A stretch of DNA of 64,000 bases from Azospirillum humicireducens (GCF_001639105.2 NZ_CP028904.1:17769-81768); one strand, 5' to 3'; shown: positions 54,681-64,000, counted from the first letter of the stretch. A program made the numbers and translations. The notes: a model not told the origin generated them from the sequence alone.

Positions 54681-55712
54681 ATGACCGGCTCTTCCCTTCA
54701 GGCATCGGCGCACCGCGCCGCAGTGTCCACCCAGGATTTCCGCAAGGCATCGATGTTGTTCTGCGGCTACTCCCTGCTGCAGGCGGCTCCGGCCGCCGCA
54801 TGCGGGGAAGAGAGGCCGCTGTTCGCAGGAATGCTGGGGGCATCGGCTCTGAAATCGGGAATAAACCTCAGCACCGCCCAATTCACCGCGCTGCGCGACA
54901 GCGAGCATTCCGCCCTCTTCCCGCGCTCTCTCAGCTTCGTGATGGCCCTGGAGGGGCAGTCGTCGGAGTTCGATCCGGGCAACGGCCGGTCGCGGATCGC
55001 CTTGAAGCCGGGAGAGGCAGCGCTGTTCAGCTTCTCCGACACGGTCGGCACCACCGGCCGCTATTGCCGGGGACAGCGCAGCAAGTCGGTGCTGATCCAG
55101 TTGCGCTCCGATCTGATCGCCGACGAGAGGCTGGCTGCATTCGTCGACGCCCGCACCCGCGAGAGCGGCATGCTTTCGCTAGGAACCTGCCCGCAGCTCA
55201 ATTTCCTGTGCGGGCAGCTCTTCGACCCGACCCTGTGCGGGACGGCCGGTTGCCTGCTGCTGGAGAGCCGGGTGTTGGAGACCGTCGCCCGCGCCATCCA
55301 GAAGCTGGAACTGGACACACCACGGTCAGTGTCGGCGGCGGTGGCTCCCGCGGCGGCGAGCGGGCGCGGACCTAGCTCCGACGCAGCGAAGATGGCGCGG
55401 GTCCGCGACCGGCTGATGGCCGAGCCGGAGGGCGACCACAGCCTCGTCGCGCTGGCGCGCGAGGCCGGAGTCAGCGTGTCGGGCCTGAAGACCAAGTTCC
55501 GCGCGGTCTATGGCCAGACTGTTTTCGCCTTCCTGCACGATCTTCGGATGGAACGTGCGCGGGCCGGGTTGGAGAGTGGCGGCTGGACGGTGACGCAGGC
55601 CGCGCATTTCACCGGCTACCGCCACGCCAGCAACTTCTCGACCGCCTTCCAGAAGCATTTCGGGCGCTCGCCCGGCCGTGGCTGCGGCCAGCAGCTCTGT
55701 CCTCCCGCATAA
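54681..55712 (+). CDS. AraC-family regulator, PchR-like
   Basis: About 343 residues from the ATG at 54681 (MTGSSLQASA, with GGTGA upstream); the frame is open from a TTG at 54528. The C-terminal double HTH is clear (HSLVALAREAGVSVSGLKTKFRAVYGQ and TQAAHFTGYRHASNFSTAFQKHFGRSPG). The N-terminal domain is of the PchR type, which in Pseudomonas senses the ferric siderophore and activates synthesis and receptor genes. It is placed just before the TonB receptor and is probably its activator. Confidence 0.88.
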   Translation: MTGSSLQASAHRAAVSTQDFRKASMLFCGYSLLQAAPAAACGEERPLFAGMLGASALKSGINLSTAQFTALRDSEHSALFPRSLSFVMALEGQSSEFDPGNGRSRIALKPGEAALFSFSDTVGTTGRYCRGQRSKSVLIQLRSDLIADERLAAFVDARTRESGMLSLGTCPQLNFLCGQLFDPTLCGTAGCLLLESRVLETVARAIQKLELDTPRSVSAAVAPAAASGRGPSSDAAKMARVRDRLMAEPEGDHSLVALAREAGVSVSGLKTKFRAVYGQTVFAFLHDLRMERARAGLESGGWTVTQAAHFTGYRHASNFSTAFQKHFGRSPGRGCGQQLCPPA

Positions 55713-55880
55713 GCATTCTGGCCTCGGGCATAAGCCCGGCCTGTGGCGGCGCCGTCTGCGGATCCACTATGGTTTTCCCGCAGTTTCCGCCACCCGGTGC
55801 CCATCGTCGGCGGTGCTCGCGACCGTGGCATGCCCGTGCCGTCAGGCCCGCCGCCGCATTTTAAGACCCTGGAGATTTGA

Positions 55881-58169
55881 ATGCCGTTTGAAAGCCGGGC
55901 GCGACTGGCCGCGCGGTCGCCCAGTCATCTGTTTGCCGAACCGCTGTCCGTCGGTGGCGCGTCTTCCAAGGAGCCCGCCGCCGTCCGGTCGATGCTGCTG
56001 TCCGGTGCGGCCGCCGTGTCCCTGACGGTTTGGCTCGCCGCCGGTGCGGCCGCCGCGCAGGAGGCGAAGGCCGGCGAGGCCGCACAGCGCGCCCCCCAGC
56101 TTGCCGAGACGCAGGCCCAGGAAGCTCCGATCATGCTGGAGGCCATCACCGTCGGCGCCCGCCGCCGCGCGGAGCAGGCCATCGACGTGCCCGTCAGCCT
56201 CACCGTGGTCGGCGAGGAAGCCCTGAAGGAGCAGCATGTCGGCAAAGTCGAGGATCTGGCGCGTCAGGTCGTCGGCTGGCAGCAGCCGAACTACGGCGAC
56301 GATCCCCGCACGGCCCAGCCGATCATCCGCGGTGTCGGCACCTTGTCGACCCTGCTGTCGCCCGACAACAGCACCGCCCCGACCTTGATCGATGGCGCGC
56401 CGCTGCCGGCCTTCGCCGCATCGAGCCAGCTTCTCGACATCGGACAGGTGGAACTGCTGCGCGGCCCGCAGGGCACGCTGTTCGGCCGCAACTCGACGGC
56501 CGGCTCGATCAATCTGACCAGCGTCGTCCCTGGCCCGGAAACCGAGCGCCGTGTGACGGTCGAGATCGGCACCGACGGCTACAAGAAGGGCGAGTTTCTG
56601 GTCGGCGGCGCCATCAGCCCGGACTTGTTCGGGCGCTTCGCCGTGCGGCTGAACCGGCAGAACGACTACCTGGAGAACGATCATCCCGGCCAGTCCGGCA
56701 TCGGCGCCTACAACACCGGCGCCGCCAAATCCTCCTTCCTGTGGCAGGCGTCCGACCGCACCCAGGTGCAGCTGACCCTGGCCGGCGAGCGCGACCGCCG
56801 CGACACCGGCTATTCACTGCGCCTGCCCGGCCGCAATGCGTACCAGGAGGCGCCGTCCTTCCGCCGCGACATGGCCTATGCGACGCTGAACGTCTCGCAC
56901 GAGCTCGACAGTTTCGCCATCAAGTCAACCACCAACTTCACCTATTACAAATTCAGCAGCACGGCCGACAACACCGACGGCTACCTGTTCAACGCCGCCT
57001 TCGGACTGCCGGTCGGTTTCTTCGCCTATGACCGGGAGATCGCCAAATCCGACGGCAAGGAGAACCAGTTCTATCAGGAGCTGCGGGCCCACTCGCTGAA
57101 GGGTGCGCCGCTGAACTGGGTGGTCGGCGGGGTCTTCTCCTACAACGATTACAACGAGGACTCCGAAGGCACGTCCAACTTCTTCCCGACCATCGGCGGC
57201 AAGCGCCACGTCAACCTGACCTCGACCTCCTCGGCGATCTACGGTGATGTCGCCTATCCCTTCGCCGAGCGTTTCGAGGTTGGCGGCGGCCTGCGCTACA
57301 CCCACGACGTCAAGTCGATCAACCACCGCTACGCCGGCACCGGGGCGCTGGGCACCGTTTCCGCCTATGCCCAGGACAGCAGCCGCGACTTCGACATGTT
57401 GTCCGGCCGCGCCTCGTTGAGCTACAAGCCGACCGAGCACAGCCTTGTCTATGCCAGCGTCACCCGCGGCGCCAAGGCCGGCGGCTACCCGCGCTTCACC
57501 AACAACGCCACCACCGGCAACCCCGAGAACGGCTACGGCAAGACCGGGATCTGGGCCTACGAGGTGGGCATGAAGGCGGATATCGGTTCCGCGACCACCC
57601 TGACGCTGGCCGGCTTCCGCAACGACGTGACGGGCGAAGCGATCTTCGTCTACAACCCCGTCACCGGCACCTTCCCGATCGAGAGCTTCGATCTGAAATC
57701 CTACGGGGCGGAGGCGGAACTCCGCAGCGATCTCGGCCACGGCTTCTCGGTGACGGCGCGGGCGGCTTTGACCCGGGCGGAGATCACCGGCGCCCCGGCG
57801 TCGATGTCGAGCCATGTCGGCAACAGGGTTCCGAACGTCCCGACCTTCGACGGCGGCGTCGGGTTGAATTACCGCACGCCGGCCGATGGGCTGGGGCTGG
57901 GCAGCGATTCCGAGCTGACCGCGTCGGTCGCCTACCGTTTCGTCGGCAAGCGCGAGGCCGACACCGCCAACAACTTCAAGCTCGACGCCCAGAACATCCT
58001 CGACGCCCGGCTCGGCGTCACCGTCCGCAACGTCACGGTCTACGCCTTCGGCGAGAATGTGTTGAAGGAGACGGTGGACCAGCAGGGCTCCAACATCGCG
58101 CCCGGCGTGAACTCGGTGGTTCCCTCGCGCGGCCGCACGGTCGGGCTCGGCCTGAGCACGACCTTCTGA
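55881..58169 (+). CDS. TonB-dependent outer-membrane receptor (siderophore uptake)
   Basis: A 762-residue receptor with a GGAG site 6 nt before the ATG. A hydrophobic export segment (about residues 38-59) ends GAAAAQEA; an in-frame ATG at 55992 would give a more usual signal length. The plug domain carries LEAITVGARR (TonB-box region) and ELLRGPQGTLFGRN; the barrel ends with a terminal Phe (GLSTTF). No N-terminal signalling domain is seen, which fits control by AraC proteins rather than an anti-sigma pathway. It probably imports the ferric form of the product of the neighbouring synthase. Confidence 0.92.
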   Translation: MPFESRARLAARSPSHLFAEPLSVGGASSKEPAAVRSMLLSGAAAVSLTVWLAAGAAAAQEAKAGEAAQRAPQLAETQAQEAPIMLEAITVGARRRAEQAIDVPVSLTVVGEEALKEQHVGKVEDLARQVVGWQQPNYGDDPRTAQPIIRGVGTLSTLLSPDNSTAPTLIDGAPLPAFAASSQLLDIGQVELLRGPQGTLFGRNSTAGSINLTSVVPGPETERRVTVEIGTDGYKKGEFLVGGAISPDLFGRFAVRLNRQNDYLENDHPGQSGIGAYNTGAAKSSFLWQASDRTQVQLTLAGERDRRDTGYSLRLPGRNAYQEAPSFRRDMAYATLNVSHELDSFAIKSTTNFTYYKFSSTADNTDGYLFNAAFGLPVGFFAYDREIAKSDGKENQFYQELRAHSLKGAPLNWVVGGVFSYNDYNEDSEGTSNFFPTIGGKRHVNLTSTSSAIYGDVAYPFAERFEVGGGLRYTHDVKSINHRYAGTGALGTVSAYAQDSSRDFDMLSGRASLSYKPTEHSLVYASVTRGAKAGGYPRFTNNATTGNPENGYGKTGIWAYEVGMKADIGSATTLTLAGFRNDVTGEAIFVYNPVTGTFPIESFDLKSYGAEAELRSDLGHGFSVTARAALTRAEITGAPASMSSHVGNRVPNVPTFDGGVGLNYRTPADGLGLGSDSELTASVAYRFVGKREADTANNFKLDAQNILDARLGVTVRNVTVYAFGENVLKETVDQQGSNIAPGVNSVVPSRGRTVGLGLSTTF

Positions 58170-58212
58170 ACGACCTGACCATCCAAACCGGATCGAACGC
58201 GGAGAGCATGCC

Positions 58213-59469
58213 ATGAAGCGGTCGCATTGGGGGCTGATCGCCAGCCTCTACGTGACGCAGTTCCTGCCCGTCGCCTTCTTCTTCATGGGGCTCCCGGCGA
58301 TCCTGCGGAAGGAGGGAATGGCGCTGGAGCAGCTCGGCGTCCTCTATCTGCTGGGTTTCGTCTGGGTCCTGAAAATCCTGTGGGCGCCGCTGGTGGACCG
58401 CGTCGGCTTCGGCCGGCTGGGGCACCACCGGGGCTGGCTGATCCTGACGCAGGGGGCGATGATCCTGATGCTGTTGCTGATCGGGCAGACCGATGGGATC
58501 GCGCAGTTCCCGCTGCTGGTGGGGCTGAGCCTGGTGCTGACGGTCTTCTCGGCGACGCAGGACATCGCCACCGACGCGCTGACCTGCCGGCTTCTGCCGG
58601 CGGAGCAGCGCGGTCTGGGCAACAGCGTCCAGGTCGCCGGCGGCCTGATCGGCATCCTGTTCGGCGGCGGGGCGCTGCTGGCGCTTTACCCGACGCTGGG
58701 CTGGAGCGGCTGCATGGCGCTGATGGCCGGGATTCTGGCGCTGAGCCTCGTGCAGATCCTGCTGTTCCGCGAACCGCCGGCGGACAAGCCCGTGGGAGCG
58801 CCGCGTCCGGGATACGCCCGGCTCTGGAGCTTCTGGCGCCAGCCGGGAACCGCCGGATGGGTGCTGGTGATGGTGACGATGCCGGTCGGGATCGGCATGA
58901 CCTTCGGCGTGCTGACGCCGATGCTGGTCGATGTCGGCTGGTCGCTCGAACGGGTCGGCTTCGCGCTCAACATCGTCGGGTCGCTCGTCGGCCTCGTGGC
59001 GGTCTTCGCGGCGGGCTGGCTGCTCCAGCGCTTCGGGCGGCGGCGCGTGCTGGTCGCCGCGGCGCTGGCGCAGGCGCTGATCATCCTGTCGGTGCTGCCG
59101 CTGGCGGGAGGCGCCAGCAGCGAGATGGTGGTGATGCCGTCGTTGGCGCTGGTCTTCCTCATCCACAACCCGCTCACCACGATCCTGGTCACCATCATGA
59201 TGGACCGCGCCGGGAAGGGAACGGAGGGCACCGACTTCACCGCGCAGTACAGCCTCTACAGCTTCATGGGCTTCCTGTCGGGTGCCATGGCGCTGCAGAT
59301 CGCCGGGGCGGCCGGCTATCCGGCGATGATCCTGTGCGCGGCTCTGGTCGCCTTCGTCGCCTGGGGACTGGCCTTCCGCCTCTATCGCGAGGCCGGTGGG
59401 GAAACGGGGGCGGTACATCCGGTCGATGCGGGCGGATTGCTGCCCGAGACGGGAGGCAGGATGCGGTGA
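58213..59469 (+). CDS. RhtX/FptX-type MFS siderophore transporter
   Basis: A 418-residue inner-membrane protein with about 12 hydrophobic segments and the RhtX/FptX hallmarks: short N-terminus, WAPLVDR after TM2 and FSATQDIATDALT in the TM4/5 region. FptX carries ferric pyochelin and RhtX rhizobactin 1021 across the inner membrane as single proteins. It lies 43 bp behind the receptor gene with its own GGAGA site. The locus thus has two possible inner-membrane routes, this permease and the ABC pair. Confidence 0.9.
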   Translation: MKRSHWGLIASLYVTQFLPVAFFFMGLPAILRKEGMALEQLGVLYLLGFVWVLKILWAPLVDRVGFGRLGHHRGWLILTQGAMILMLLLIGQTDGIAQFPLLVGLSLVLTVFSATQDIATDALTCRLLPAEQRGLGNSVQVAGGLIGILFGGGALLALYPTLGWSGCMALMAGILALSLVQILLFREPPADKPVGAPRPGYARLWSFWRQPGTAGWVLVMVTMPVGIGMTFGVLTPMLVDVGWSLERVGFALNIVGSLVGLVAVFAAGWLLQRFGRRRVLVAAALAQALIILSVLPLAGGASSEMVVMPSLALVFLIHNPLTTILVTIMMDRAGKGTEGTDFTAQYSLYSFMGFLSGAMALQIAGAAGYPAMILCAALVAFVAWGLAFRLYREAGGETGAVHPVDAGGLLPETGGRMR

Positions 59470-59532
59470 GCCGCGCATCGAAGTAAGGGTTCAGATAATG
59501 CCAAGACGTAACTCAGGATTTTAAAATAAAAA

Positions 59533-59551
59533 TCCCGCGATCCACGCGGGA
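59533..59551. terminator. Hairpin beside an A/T-rich tract, after the MFS gene
   Basis: TCCCGCG-ATCCA-CGCGGGA forms a 7-bp stem. On the minus strand it is followed by TTTTTATTTTAA, a good intrinsic terminator for leftward transcripts; on the plus strand, in the direction of the flanking genes, no T-tract follows. The adjoining sequence GGATTTT...AAAATCC (59517-59535) is a second palindrome, so this may instead be an operator before the AraC gene. Confidence 0.45.
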
Positions 59552-59598
59552 CCGTGTCGACTGCGGTGACGGCATGACCATACGGGAGTGGTTTATCC

Positions 59599-60567
59599 AT
59601 GAAGCACGAGCATGAAGGGCAGACGGTGGACGGGTCCGCCGACCTCGGTACGCTGACGACGTTGTCCTGCGGCAGCGCCTATCGGGTGAAACATCTGCGG
59701 GTCGACGGCAGCATCGGTCTGTTGACTCTGACGGGGACCATCGAGCGCGATTGCCGGGTCTTCCTGCCGGCGATGGAGGATGGCGTCCTGATGCTGTTCT
59801 CCCAATCCGGACGGGCGACCCTGATCGCGGACGGCATGGAGGCGTTCGCCTGCTGCGAGGCCGGCGCCGGCCGGCTGGTCTATCACCGGACCTTCCAGGG
59901 CGCTCTGATGCTGCACAAGGCGGCCGACCTCTCGCTGGTGGCCGTCAGTCTGCCCTTCGATTTCCTGTGCCGCACCCTGAACAGTCGGCTTCCCGAAGCG
60001 CTGCGCCGGGACGCGGAATCCGACCGGCCCGACTGCTTCCAGGACGAGATCCGGCTGTCAGCCGCGATCCAGTCGGTCCTGCACCAGATTGCCAGCGTCC
60101 GGCTGAGCGCGGACCTGCAATCGATCTTCCTGACCAGCAAGACCTACGAACTGATCGCCCTCGGTCTCGAACAGTTCTGCCTGGGGAGCTGCCCCTGCGG
60201 GCTGTCCGCGGCGGACATCGCCCGGCTGAAGAAGGCCCGCGACATCCTGGAGGAGAATCTTGTCGACCCGCCCTCGATCCTCGAGCTGGCGCACCGCGTC
60301 GGGATCAACGACTGCAAGCTGAAGAAGGGCTTCAAGGCGCTGTTCGACACCACCCCCTTCGGCTACCTCAAGGAGCGGCGGATGATCGCGGCGCGCAGCG
60401 CACTGCTGGAGGGGGCGGTATCGGTCACCGAGGTCGCCAACCAGGTCGGCTACACCAACCTCGGCCATTTCGCGGCTGCTTTCCGCAAGCAGTTCGGGAC
60501 CCCGCCCAAGGGCTTCAAGAAGCAGTCGCAGGACAAGCTGTACGGTGCCGCCAAGGCGCTGAACTGA
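59599..60567 (+). CDS. AraC-family regulator, second PchR-like protein
   Basis: A 322-residue regulator with a GGGAG site upstream of the ATG. The C-terminal double HTH is typical (PPSILELAHRVGINDCKLKKGFKALFDTTP and SVTEVANQVGYTNLGHFAAAFRKQFGTPPKGF), and this half is closer to PchR/YbtA-type regulators than the AraC protein at 54681. The N-terminal domain is probably effector-binding, and CSGSCPCG-like cysteines (CLGSCPCG near residue 200) are notable. It ends the plus-strand transport cluster. Which of the two AraC proteins controls the synthase is unknown. Confidence 0.9.
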   Translation: MKHEHEGQTVDGSADLGTLTTLSCGSAYRVKHLRVDGSIGLLTLTGTIERDCRVFLPAMEDGVLMLFSQSGRATLIADGMEAFACCEAGAGRLVYHRTFQGALMLHKAADLSLVAVSLPFDFLCRTLNSRLPEALRRDAESDRPDCFQDEIRLSAAIQSVLHQIASVRLSADLQSIFLTSKTYELIALGLEQFCLGSCPCGLSAADIARLKKARDILEENLVDPPSILELAHRVGINDCKLKKGFKALFDTTPFGYLKERRMIAARSALLEGAVSVTEVANQVGYTNLGHFAAAFRKQFGTPPKGFKKQSQDKLYGAAKALN

Positions 60568-60661
60568 GAGAGTTCTCGATGGCCGTGCCGTCGTGCGCTC
60601 TCCCCGGCGCCGCAGGTCTTCCGGGCCGGTTCGGCCCCCATCGGGAAGGAAGGCGTCAGCG

Positions 60662-60817
60662 ATGCATGCGAAGTCGGCAGACGCCTGGACCTATGACCAT
60701 GGCTTCGGCCAGGATCAGGTCCGGCCGGAGGAGTTCCGGACGCTGCTGCCCGCCGGGCTGGGGCTGCTCCATCCGATCGTCGAGGCGCGGCGCTGTCCCG
60801 GCGGACCCGTCTGCTGA
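60662..60817 (+). pseudogene. N-terminal remnant resembling DmeF-type cation efflux protein
   Basis: A 51-codon frame with a GGAAGGAAGG site upstream. Its first 30 residues (MHAKSADAWTYDHGFGQDQV, then RPEEFRTLL) match the characteristic start of DmeF-type CDF metal efflux proteins (MH...WTHDH.FG....ERRT). The frame then diverges and stops, where the family continues with six membrane helices over about 300 residues. It is most simply a gene fragment; a genuine small protein is the alternative. The similarity is from memory of the family start. Confidence 0.5.
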
Positions 60818-60828
60818 CCGGCCGGTGG

Positions 60829-63447
60829 TCAAGCCGCAGTCGACAGCAGCGCTTCGGCATCGGCCACGGACAAGGGGCGGGCGAACAGGTAGCCTTGGGC
60901 GTAGTCGCAGCCGATCCCGGTCAGGACCGCCCGCTCCTCCTCGGTCTCGACCCCTTCGGCGACCACCTTGAGCCCGATGCGGTGGGCCAGTTCGACGATG
61001 CCGCGCAGAAGCGATTCCTGCCTGGGGTCGCTGCCGAGCGCGCTGACGAAGCTCTTGTCGATCTTCATCACGTCGAACGGCAGGCTGCCGAGATGGGACA
61101 GCGAGGAATAGCCGGTGCCGAAATCATCCATGCACAGCGCCACGCCCAGCGCATGGAAGCGTTCCAGGATGGTGCGGGCCTGATCGTGGTCGGCGACGGT
61201 CATGCTTTCCGTCACTTCGATCTTCAGCCCGTCGGCGCGGCCGTCGGCCAGATAGTCCAGCATGTCGTCGACATAACGTTCGTCCCACATCTGGCGGGCC
61301 GACAGGTTGACGTTGACGGTCAGGGCAGCGCCCCCGGCCATGCGGCGCCAGCGCCCGAGCTGTTCCACCGCCCGTTCCAGCACATGGCGGCCGAGCGGCA
61401 GAATCTGGCCGGTCTCCTCGGCGATCGGGATGAACTGGGCCGGGCTGACCAGACCGAGGTCGGGGTGGCGCCAACGCACCAGCGCCTCGAACCCGGTGAG
61501 CCGCCCGTCGGGGAGCGACACGATCGGCTGATAGACCAGGAAGATGTCGCCGGCCTCCAGAGACGGGGTCAGATCGCGTTGCAGGCGGCTGCGGATCAGG
61601 ATCGCTTCGCGCAGGGAGGCGTCGAACAGCACGGTGCGTCCCTTGCCATGTTCCTTGGCGCGGTAGAGCGCGATATCGGCGTCGCGCAGCAGGCTGTCCG
61701 GATCGTCACTGGTTCCATCGTCGACCGCCAGTCCGATGCTGAGTCCGACCCGCAACTCCATGCCGCCGGCACAGAGCGGGCGCTGGAAGACGGTCTCCAG
61801 CGCCTGGGCGCGGGCGATCGCCGACTCCTGTCCGGTGGGAACCGCGATGACGAACTCGTCACCGCCCAGCCGGACGACGAACTCTCCCGGTTCCAGCAGG
61901 CCGGCGATCCGCTCCGCCGTTGCTATCAGGACGCGGTCGCCGACCGCATGGCCCAGGCTGTCATTGACGACCTTGAAGCCGTCGAGGTCGAGAAACAGCA
62001 GCGCCAGATCGCGCCGTCCGGTGCCCTGCACCGCCTGCCGCTCACCCAGCCAGCGGATCAGATAGGCGCGGTTGGGCAGCCCGGTCAGGAAATCGTGGGT
62101 GGCCTGATGGACCAGCCGGGCTTCGTAGGATTTGCGCTCGCTGACATCGGCGGCGGAGCCGGCGAGCCGCGCCACCCGGCCGTCCGGACCTGCAGCGACG
62201 ATCCCGTGCAGATGAAGCCAGCCGATGGCGTCCTTCTCCCCGTCCTTCCGTGCCCCGTCCGGGGGGAGGACGCGGAACTCCACGTCGAAGCTGGCGCCAT
62301 CCGCCCCCTGTTCCCCCTGCCGGATCGCGGCGAGCACGGCATGCCGGTCGTCGGGATGGACATGGGCCAACAGTGCGGCGATGCCGGGTTCCCCACCATC
62401 GGCAGGCAGGTGGAGCATCTGGCGCAGGCGGGGCGACAGGTAAAGGTCGCCGCTCTCCAGATCCCAGTCCCACAGCCCGTCATTGGCGGCGGCGGCGGCC
62501 ATGGCATAGCGGCGCTCGCTCTCGCCCAGCCGGCGGCTCTTCTCCTCGATCGCAGCGAACAGGTCGCGCAGGGCGATCCGGCTGTCCTCCAGGCTGCGGC
62601 CGAGAAGCCCCAGCTCGTCGTGCCGGAAGCCGCCATGTCGGGCGTCCGATCCCAGCCGCTTGCCCCGGCCCCAATCCGAACTCTGGAAGGGGCGGTCGAG
62701 GTCACGGCGGGCCAGCCGGCGGGCGTCCTCCACCAACCGGCCGAGCGGACCGACGATGCGGCTGCGGGTGAACCACACCGCCGCGCCGGCCAGCCCCAGG
62801 ACCAGCACGGCGATGATACCGCCGCCGACCGCCATCAGCCTTTGCAGGTCCTCGATGTCGTTCAGGGTGGCGGCGGTCAGGCGGGCCCGCTGCGCGCTGA
62901 GATGGCTGTTCAGCGCCGCCAGCCCCTTCACCGCATCTCGGCGGCAGGCGTCGAACGCCTCATCGGGGATGGCTGCGGCCGGATCCTCCATCTGCACCTG
63001 GATGGCGTCGAGAAAGGCGGCGATGGCGGCGATGGCCCGCGCCTCGTCCTCGCTGGGGGTGACCATGTCGCGGTAGATCGCCAGATTGGCCCGCGCCAGG
63101 GCCAGGGATCGGTCCAGCGCCGCATGATCGCCGGCACTTGTCCTATTGCCCTCCCGGAAATGGTCGATGACGCCGCCGAGGCCGAGATGCCCGCGCACCT
63201 CCGACAGCGCGTCGGACTTGGTGGCAGCCTGCAGATCGTAGTCGCGCCAGCCGTCGGCAACCGCATCCATGCCGCGCATCAGTTGCAGCCCGACCGCCAT
63301 CATCGCGCCAAGACAGACCACCAGGGCCGCCGCCAGCAGCAGCGCCGAGCGCGCGATGGTCAGGGTCCGGCGGCCCGTTCCGGGGATGGCCCGCTGGCCG
63401 GTCTTGCCGGGCATGGCTCCGGATTCTTCACTGACAATGTCGGTCAC
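60829..63447 (-). CDS. Membrane-bound PAS-GGDEF-EAL cyclic-di-GMP protein
   Basis: An 872-residue protein starting at a GTG (63447) with a GGGAAGG site; an ATG at 63414 is the alternative. Order: TM1 about 32-54, a periplasmic helical sensor, TM2 about 207-226, HAMP-like linker, PAS about 315-440, GGDEF domain with intact GGDEF at 528-532, and an EAL domain with FEALVRW, the DDFGTG block and the KIDKSFV block. Both catalytic signatures are present, so it may make or degrade c-di-GMP. It follows the truncated chemotaxis-receptor frame by 34 bp. Residues in the EAL domain fall in the repeat duplicated at the right edge. Confidence 0.9.
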   Translation of the reverse strand: MTDIVSEESGAMPGKTGQRAIPGTGRRTLTIARSALLLAAALVVCLGAMMAVGLQLMRGMDAVADGWRDYDLQAATKSDALSEVRGHLGLGGVIDHFREGNRTSAGDHAALDRSLALARANLAIYRDMVTPSEDEARAIAAIAAFLDAIQVQMEDPAAAIPDEAFDACRRDAVKGLAALNSHLSAQRARLTAATLNDIEDLQRLMAVGGGIIAVLVLGLAGAAVWFTRSRIVGPLGRLVEDARRLARRDLDRPFQSSDWGRGKRLGSDARHGGFRHDELGLLGRSLEDSRIALRDLFAAIEEKSRRLGESERRYAMAAAAANDGLWDWDLESGDLYLSPRLRQMLHLPADGGEPGIAALLAHVHPDDRHAVLAAIRQGEQGADGASFDVEFRVLPPDGARKDGEKDAIGWLHLHGIVAAGPDGRVARLAGSAADVSERKSYEARLVHQATHDFLTGLPNRAYLIRWLGERQAVQGTGRRDLALLFLDLDGFKVVNDSLGHAVGDRVLIATAERIAGLLEPGEFVVRLGGDEFVIAVPTGQESAIARAQALETVFQRPLCAGGMELRVGLSIGLAVDDGTSDDPDSLLRDADIALYRAKEHGKGRTVLFDASLREAILIRSRLQRDLTPSLEAGDIFLVYQPIVSLPDGRLTGFEALVRWRHPDLGLVSPAQFIPIAEETGQILPLGRHVLERAVEQLGRWRRMAGGAALTVNVNLSARQMWDERYVDDMLDYLADGRADGLKIEVTESMTVADHDQARTILERFHALGVALCMDDFGTGYSSLSHLGSLPFDVMKIDKSFVSALGSDPRQESLLRGIVELAHRIGLKVVAEGVETEEERAVLTGIGCDYAQGYLFARPLSVADAEALLSTAA
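61386..61508. repeat. Left copy of a 123-bp exact direct repeat (inside the EAL domain)
   Basis: This EAL-coding segment recurs exactly at 63878-64000, in the same orientation and 2492 bp away. The match starts abruptly and reaches the window edge, so its full length is unknown. Confidence 0.9.
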
Positions 63448-63481
63448 GCCGGCCTTCCCTCTTCCCCGCAGCCTATGGAGA

Positions 63482-63877
63482 TCACGCGCGCAGCGCCTGG
63501 GAGAAGCTGTGTGCCGCACCCTCCAGACGCCTGGTCTCGCTGCCGAGCGATTGTGCGGACGAAAACATGCTTTCCGCAACCGTTCCAGCCTGTTCGGCGG
63601 CCTGTGCGACCTCGGAAATCGCAGCGCTGACCGCTCCGGCCGCTCCGGCGGTCTCCTGGATGTTGCGGGCGATCTCGCGTGTCGCCTCGTCCTGCTGGGT
63701 GACGGCGTCGGCGATCTCCTGCGCCATGCGGCAGACCTGCTCCAGGCTCCCGCCGATGCCCTGGATGGCGCCGACCGCACCGTCGGTGGCGTTGCGGATC
63801 GTCGCGATCTGCTGGGTTATGTCCTCCGTCGCCCGGGCGGTCTGGTTGGCGAGGTTCTTCACCTCCTGGGCCACCAC
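63482..63877 (-). pseudogene. Methyl-accepting chemotaxis protein, C-terminal fragment
   Basis: About 131 residues of an MCP signalling domain: [20 protein letters not shown], the conserved stretch after the hairpin tip, followed by heptad-repeat helix to [11 protein letters not shown]. The normal preceding sequence (for example GRGFA before VVAQEV) is missing. Instead, at 63878 the DNA switches to EAL-coding sequence in another frame. The receptor is therefore truncated in this copy; a GTG at 63877 happens to open the frame but no ribosome-binding site supports it. Confidence 0.75.
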
Positions 63878-64000
63878 GGCGGCCGAGCGGCAGAATCTGG
63901 CCGGTCTCCTCGGCGATCGGGATGAACTGGGCCGGGCTGACCAGACCGAGGTCGGGGTGGCGCCAACGCACCAGCGCCTCGAACCCGGTGAGCCGCCCGT
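63878..64000. repeat. Right copy of the 123-bp direct repeat, fused to the receptor fragment
   Basis: The sequence is identical to 61386-61508 up to the last base of the window. Upstream of it the receptor C-terminus is unrelated to the EAL gene. The arrangement is what the join of a 2492-bp tandem duplication would give. Confidence 0.9.

Noticed and set aside
1..64000. tRNA or rRNA genes, CRISPR arrays, prophage
   Set aside because: I saw no cloverleaf-like conserved sequence, no regularly spaced repeats and no phage structural genes, although a tRNA search was not possible by eye over the whole window.

Overview
The window is GC-rich (roughly two thirds G+C, judged by eye), gene-dense and bacterial. 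Long antisense shadow ORFs, GTG/TTG starts, 4-bp ATGA gene overlaps, two aromatic catabolic clusters and a GGDEF-EAL/chemotaxis locus fit an alphaproteobacterium of the Rhodospirillales, most likely Azospirillum-like. The taxonomic call is inference; there is no rRNA or other phylogenetic marker in the window.

Layout. (1) 1-6547, minus strand: a catabolic operon with, in transcription order, an MFS permease, a MetA-type outer-membrane channel protein, an SDR dehydrogenase, a NIPSNAP-like protein, a two-domain extradiol (VOC) dioxygenase, an FAD monooxygenase and a fumarylacetoacetase-type hydrolase cut by the window edge. (2) 7060-13015: a NodD-like LysR regulator divergent from a second, paralogous set (amidohydrolase/decarboxylase, FAD monooxygenase, VOC dioxygenase, NTF2-like protein, FAA hydrolase). 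Both sets read as hydroxylation, ring cleavage and C-C hydrolysis of an aromatic acid or phenol whose identity the sequence does not give. (3) 13112-13688: a 577-bp internally deleted IS701-type element with perfect 17-bp ends, abutting the end of region 4.

(4) 13686-49603, minus strand: a 36-kb salicylate-primed NRPS/PKS siderophore assembly line related to pyochelin and yersiniabactin but longer. It has isochorismate synthase, isochorismate-pyruvate lyase and salicyl-AMP ligase; a loading protein ArCP-Cy-A-PCP; TubC-Cy-A-PCP; Cy-A-PCP-Ox (thiazoline oxidase); KS-AT-KR-ACP; a 2931-residue KS-AT-KR-ACP-Cy-A(MT)-PCP hybrid; and TubC-Cy*-A-PCP. A stand-alone thioesterase, an FAD/NAD(P) oxidoreductase, a PLP-dependent C-S lyase-family enzyme and an OsmC-family protein sit between the megasynthases. 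Four of five A domains read as cysteine-type. No module carries a TE domain and no thiazolinyl imine reductase is present.

(5) 50058-60567, plus strand, divergent from the synthase genes: two YbtP/YbtQ-like ABC exporter-fold proteins, a TetR regulator, an AraC (PchR-like) regulator, a TonB-dependent receptor, an RhtX/FptX-type MFS siderophore transporter and a second AraC regulator. Together regions 4 and 5 hold biosynthesis, outer- and inner-membrane transport and control of one iron-chelator system. (6) 60662-64000: a 51-codon remnant resembling the start of a DmeF-type cation efflux protein, a membrane GGDEF-EAL protein, and a chemotaxis-receptor C-terminus cut by what looks like the join of a 2492-bp tandem duplication.
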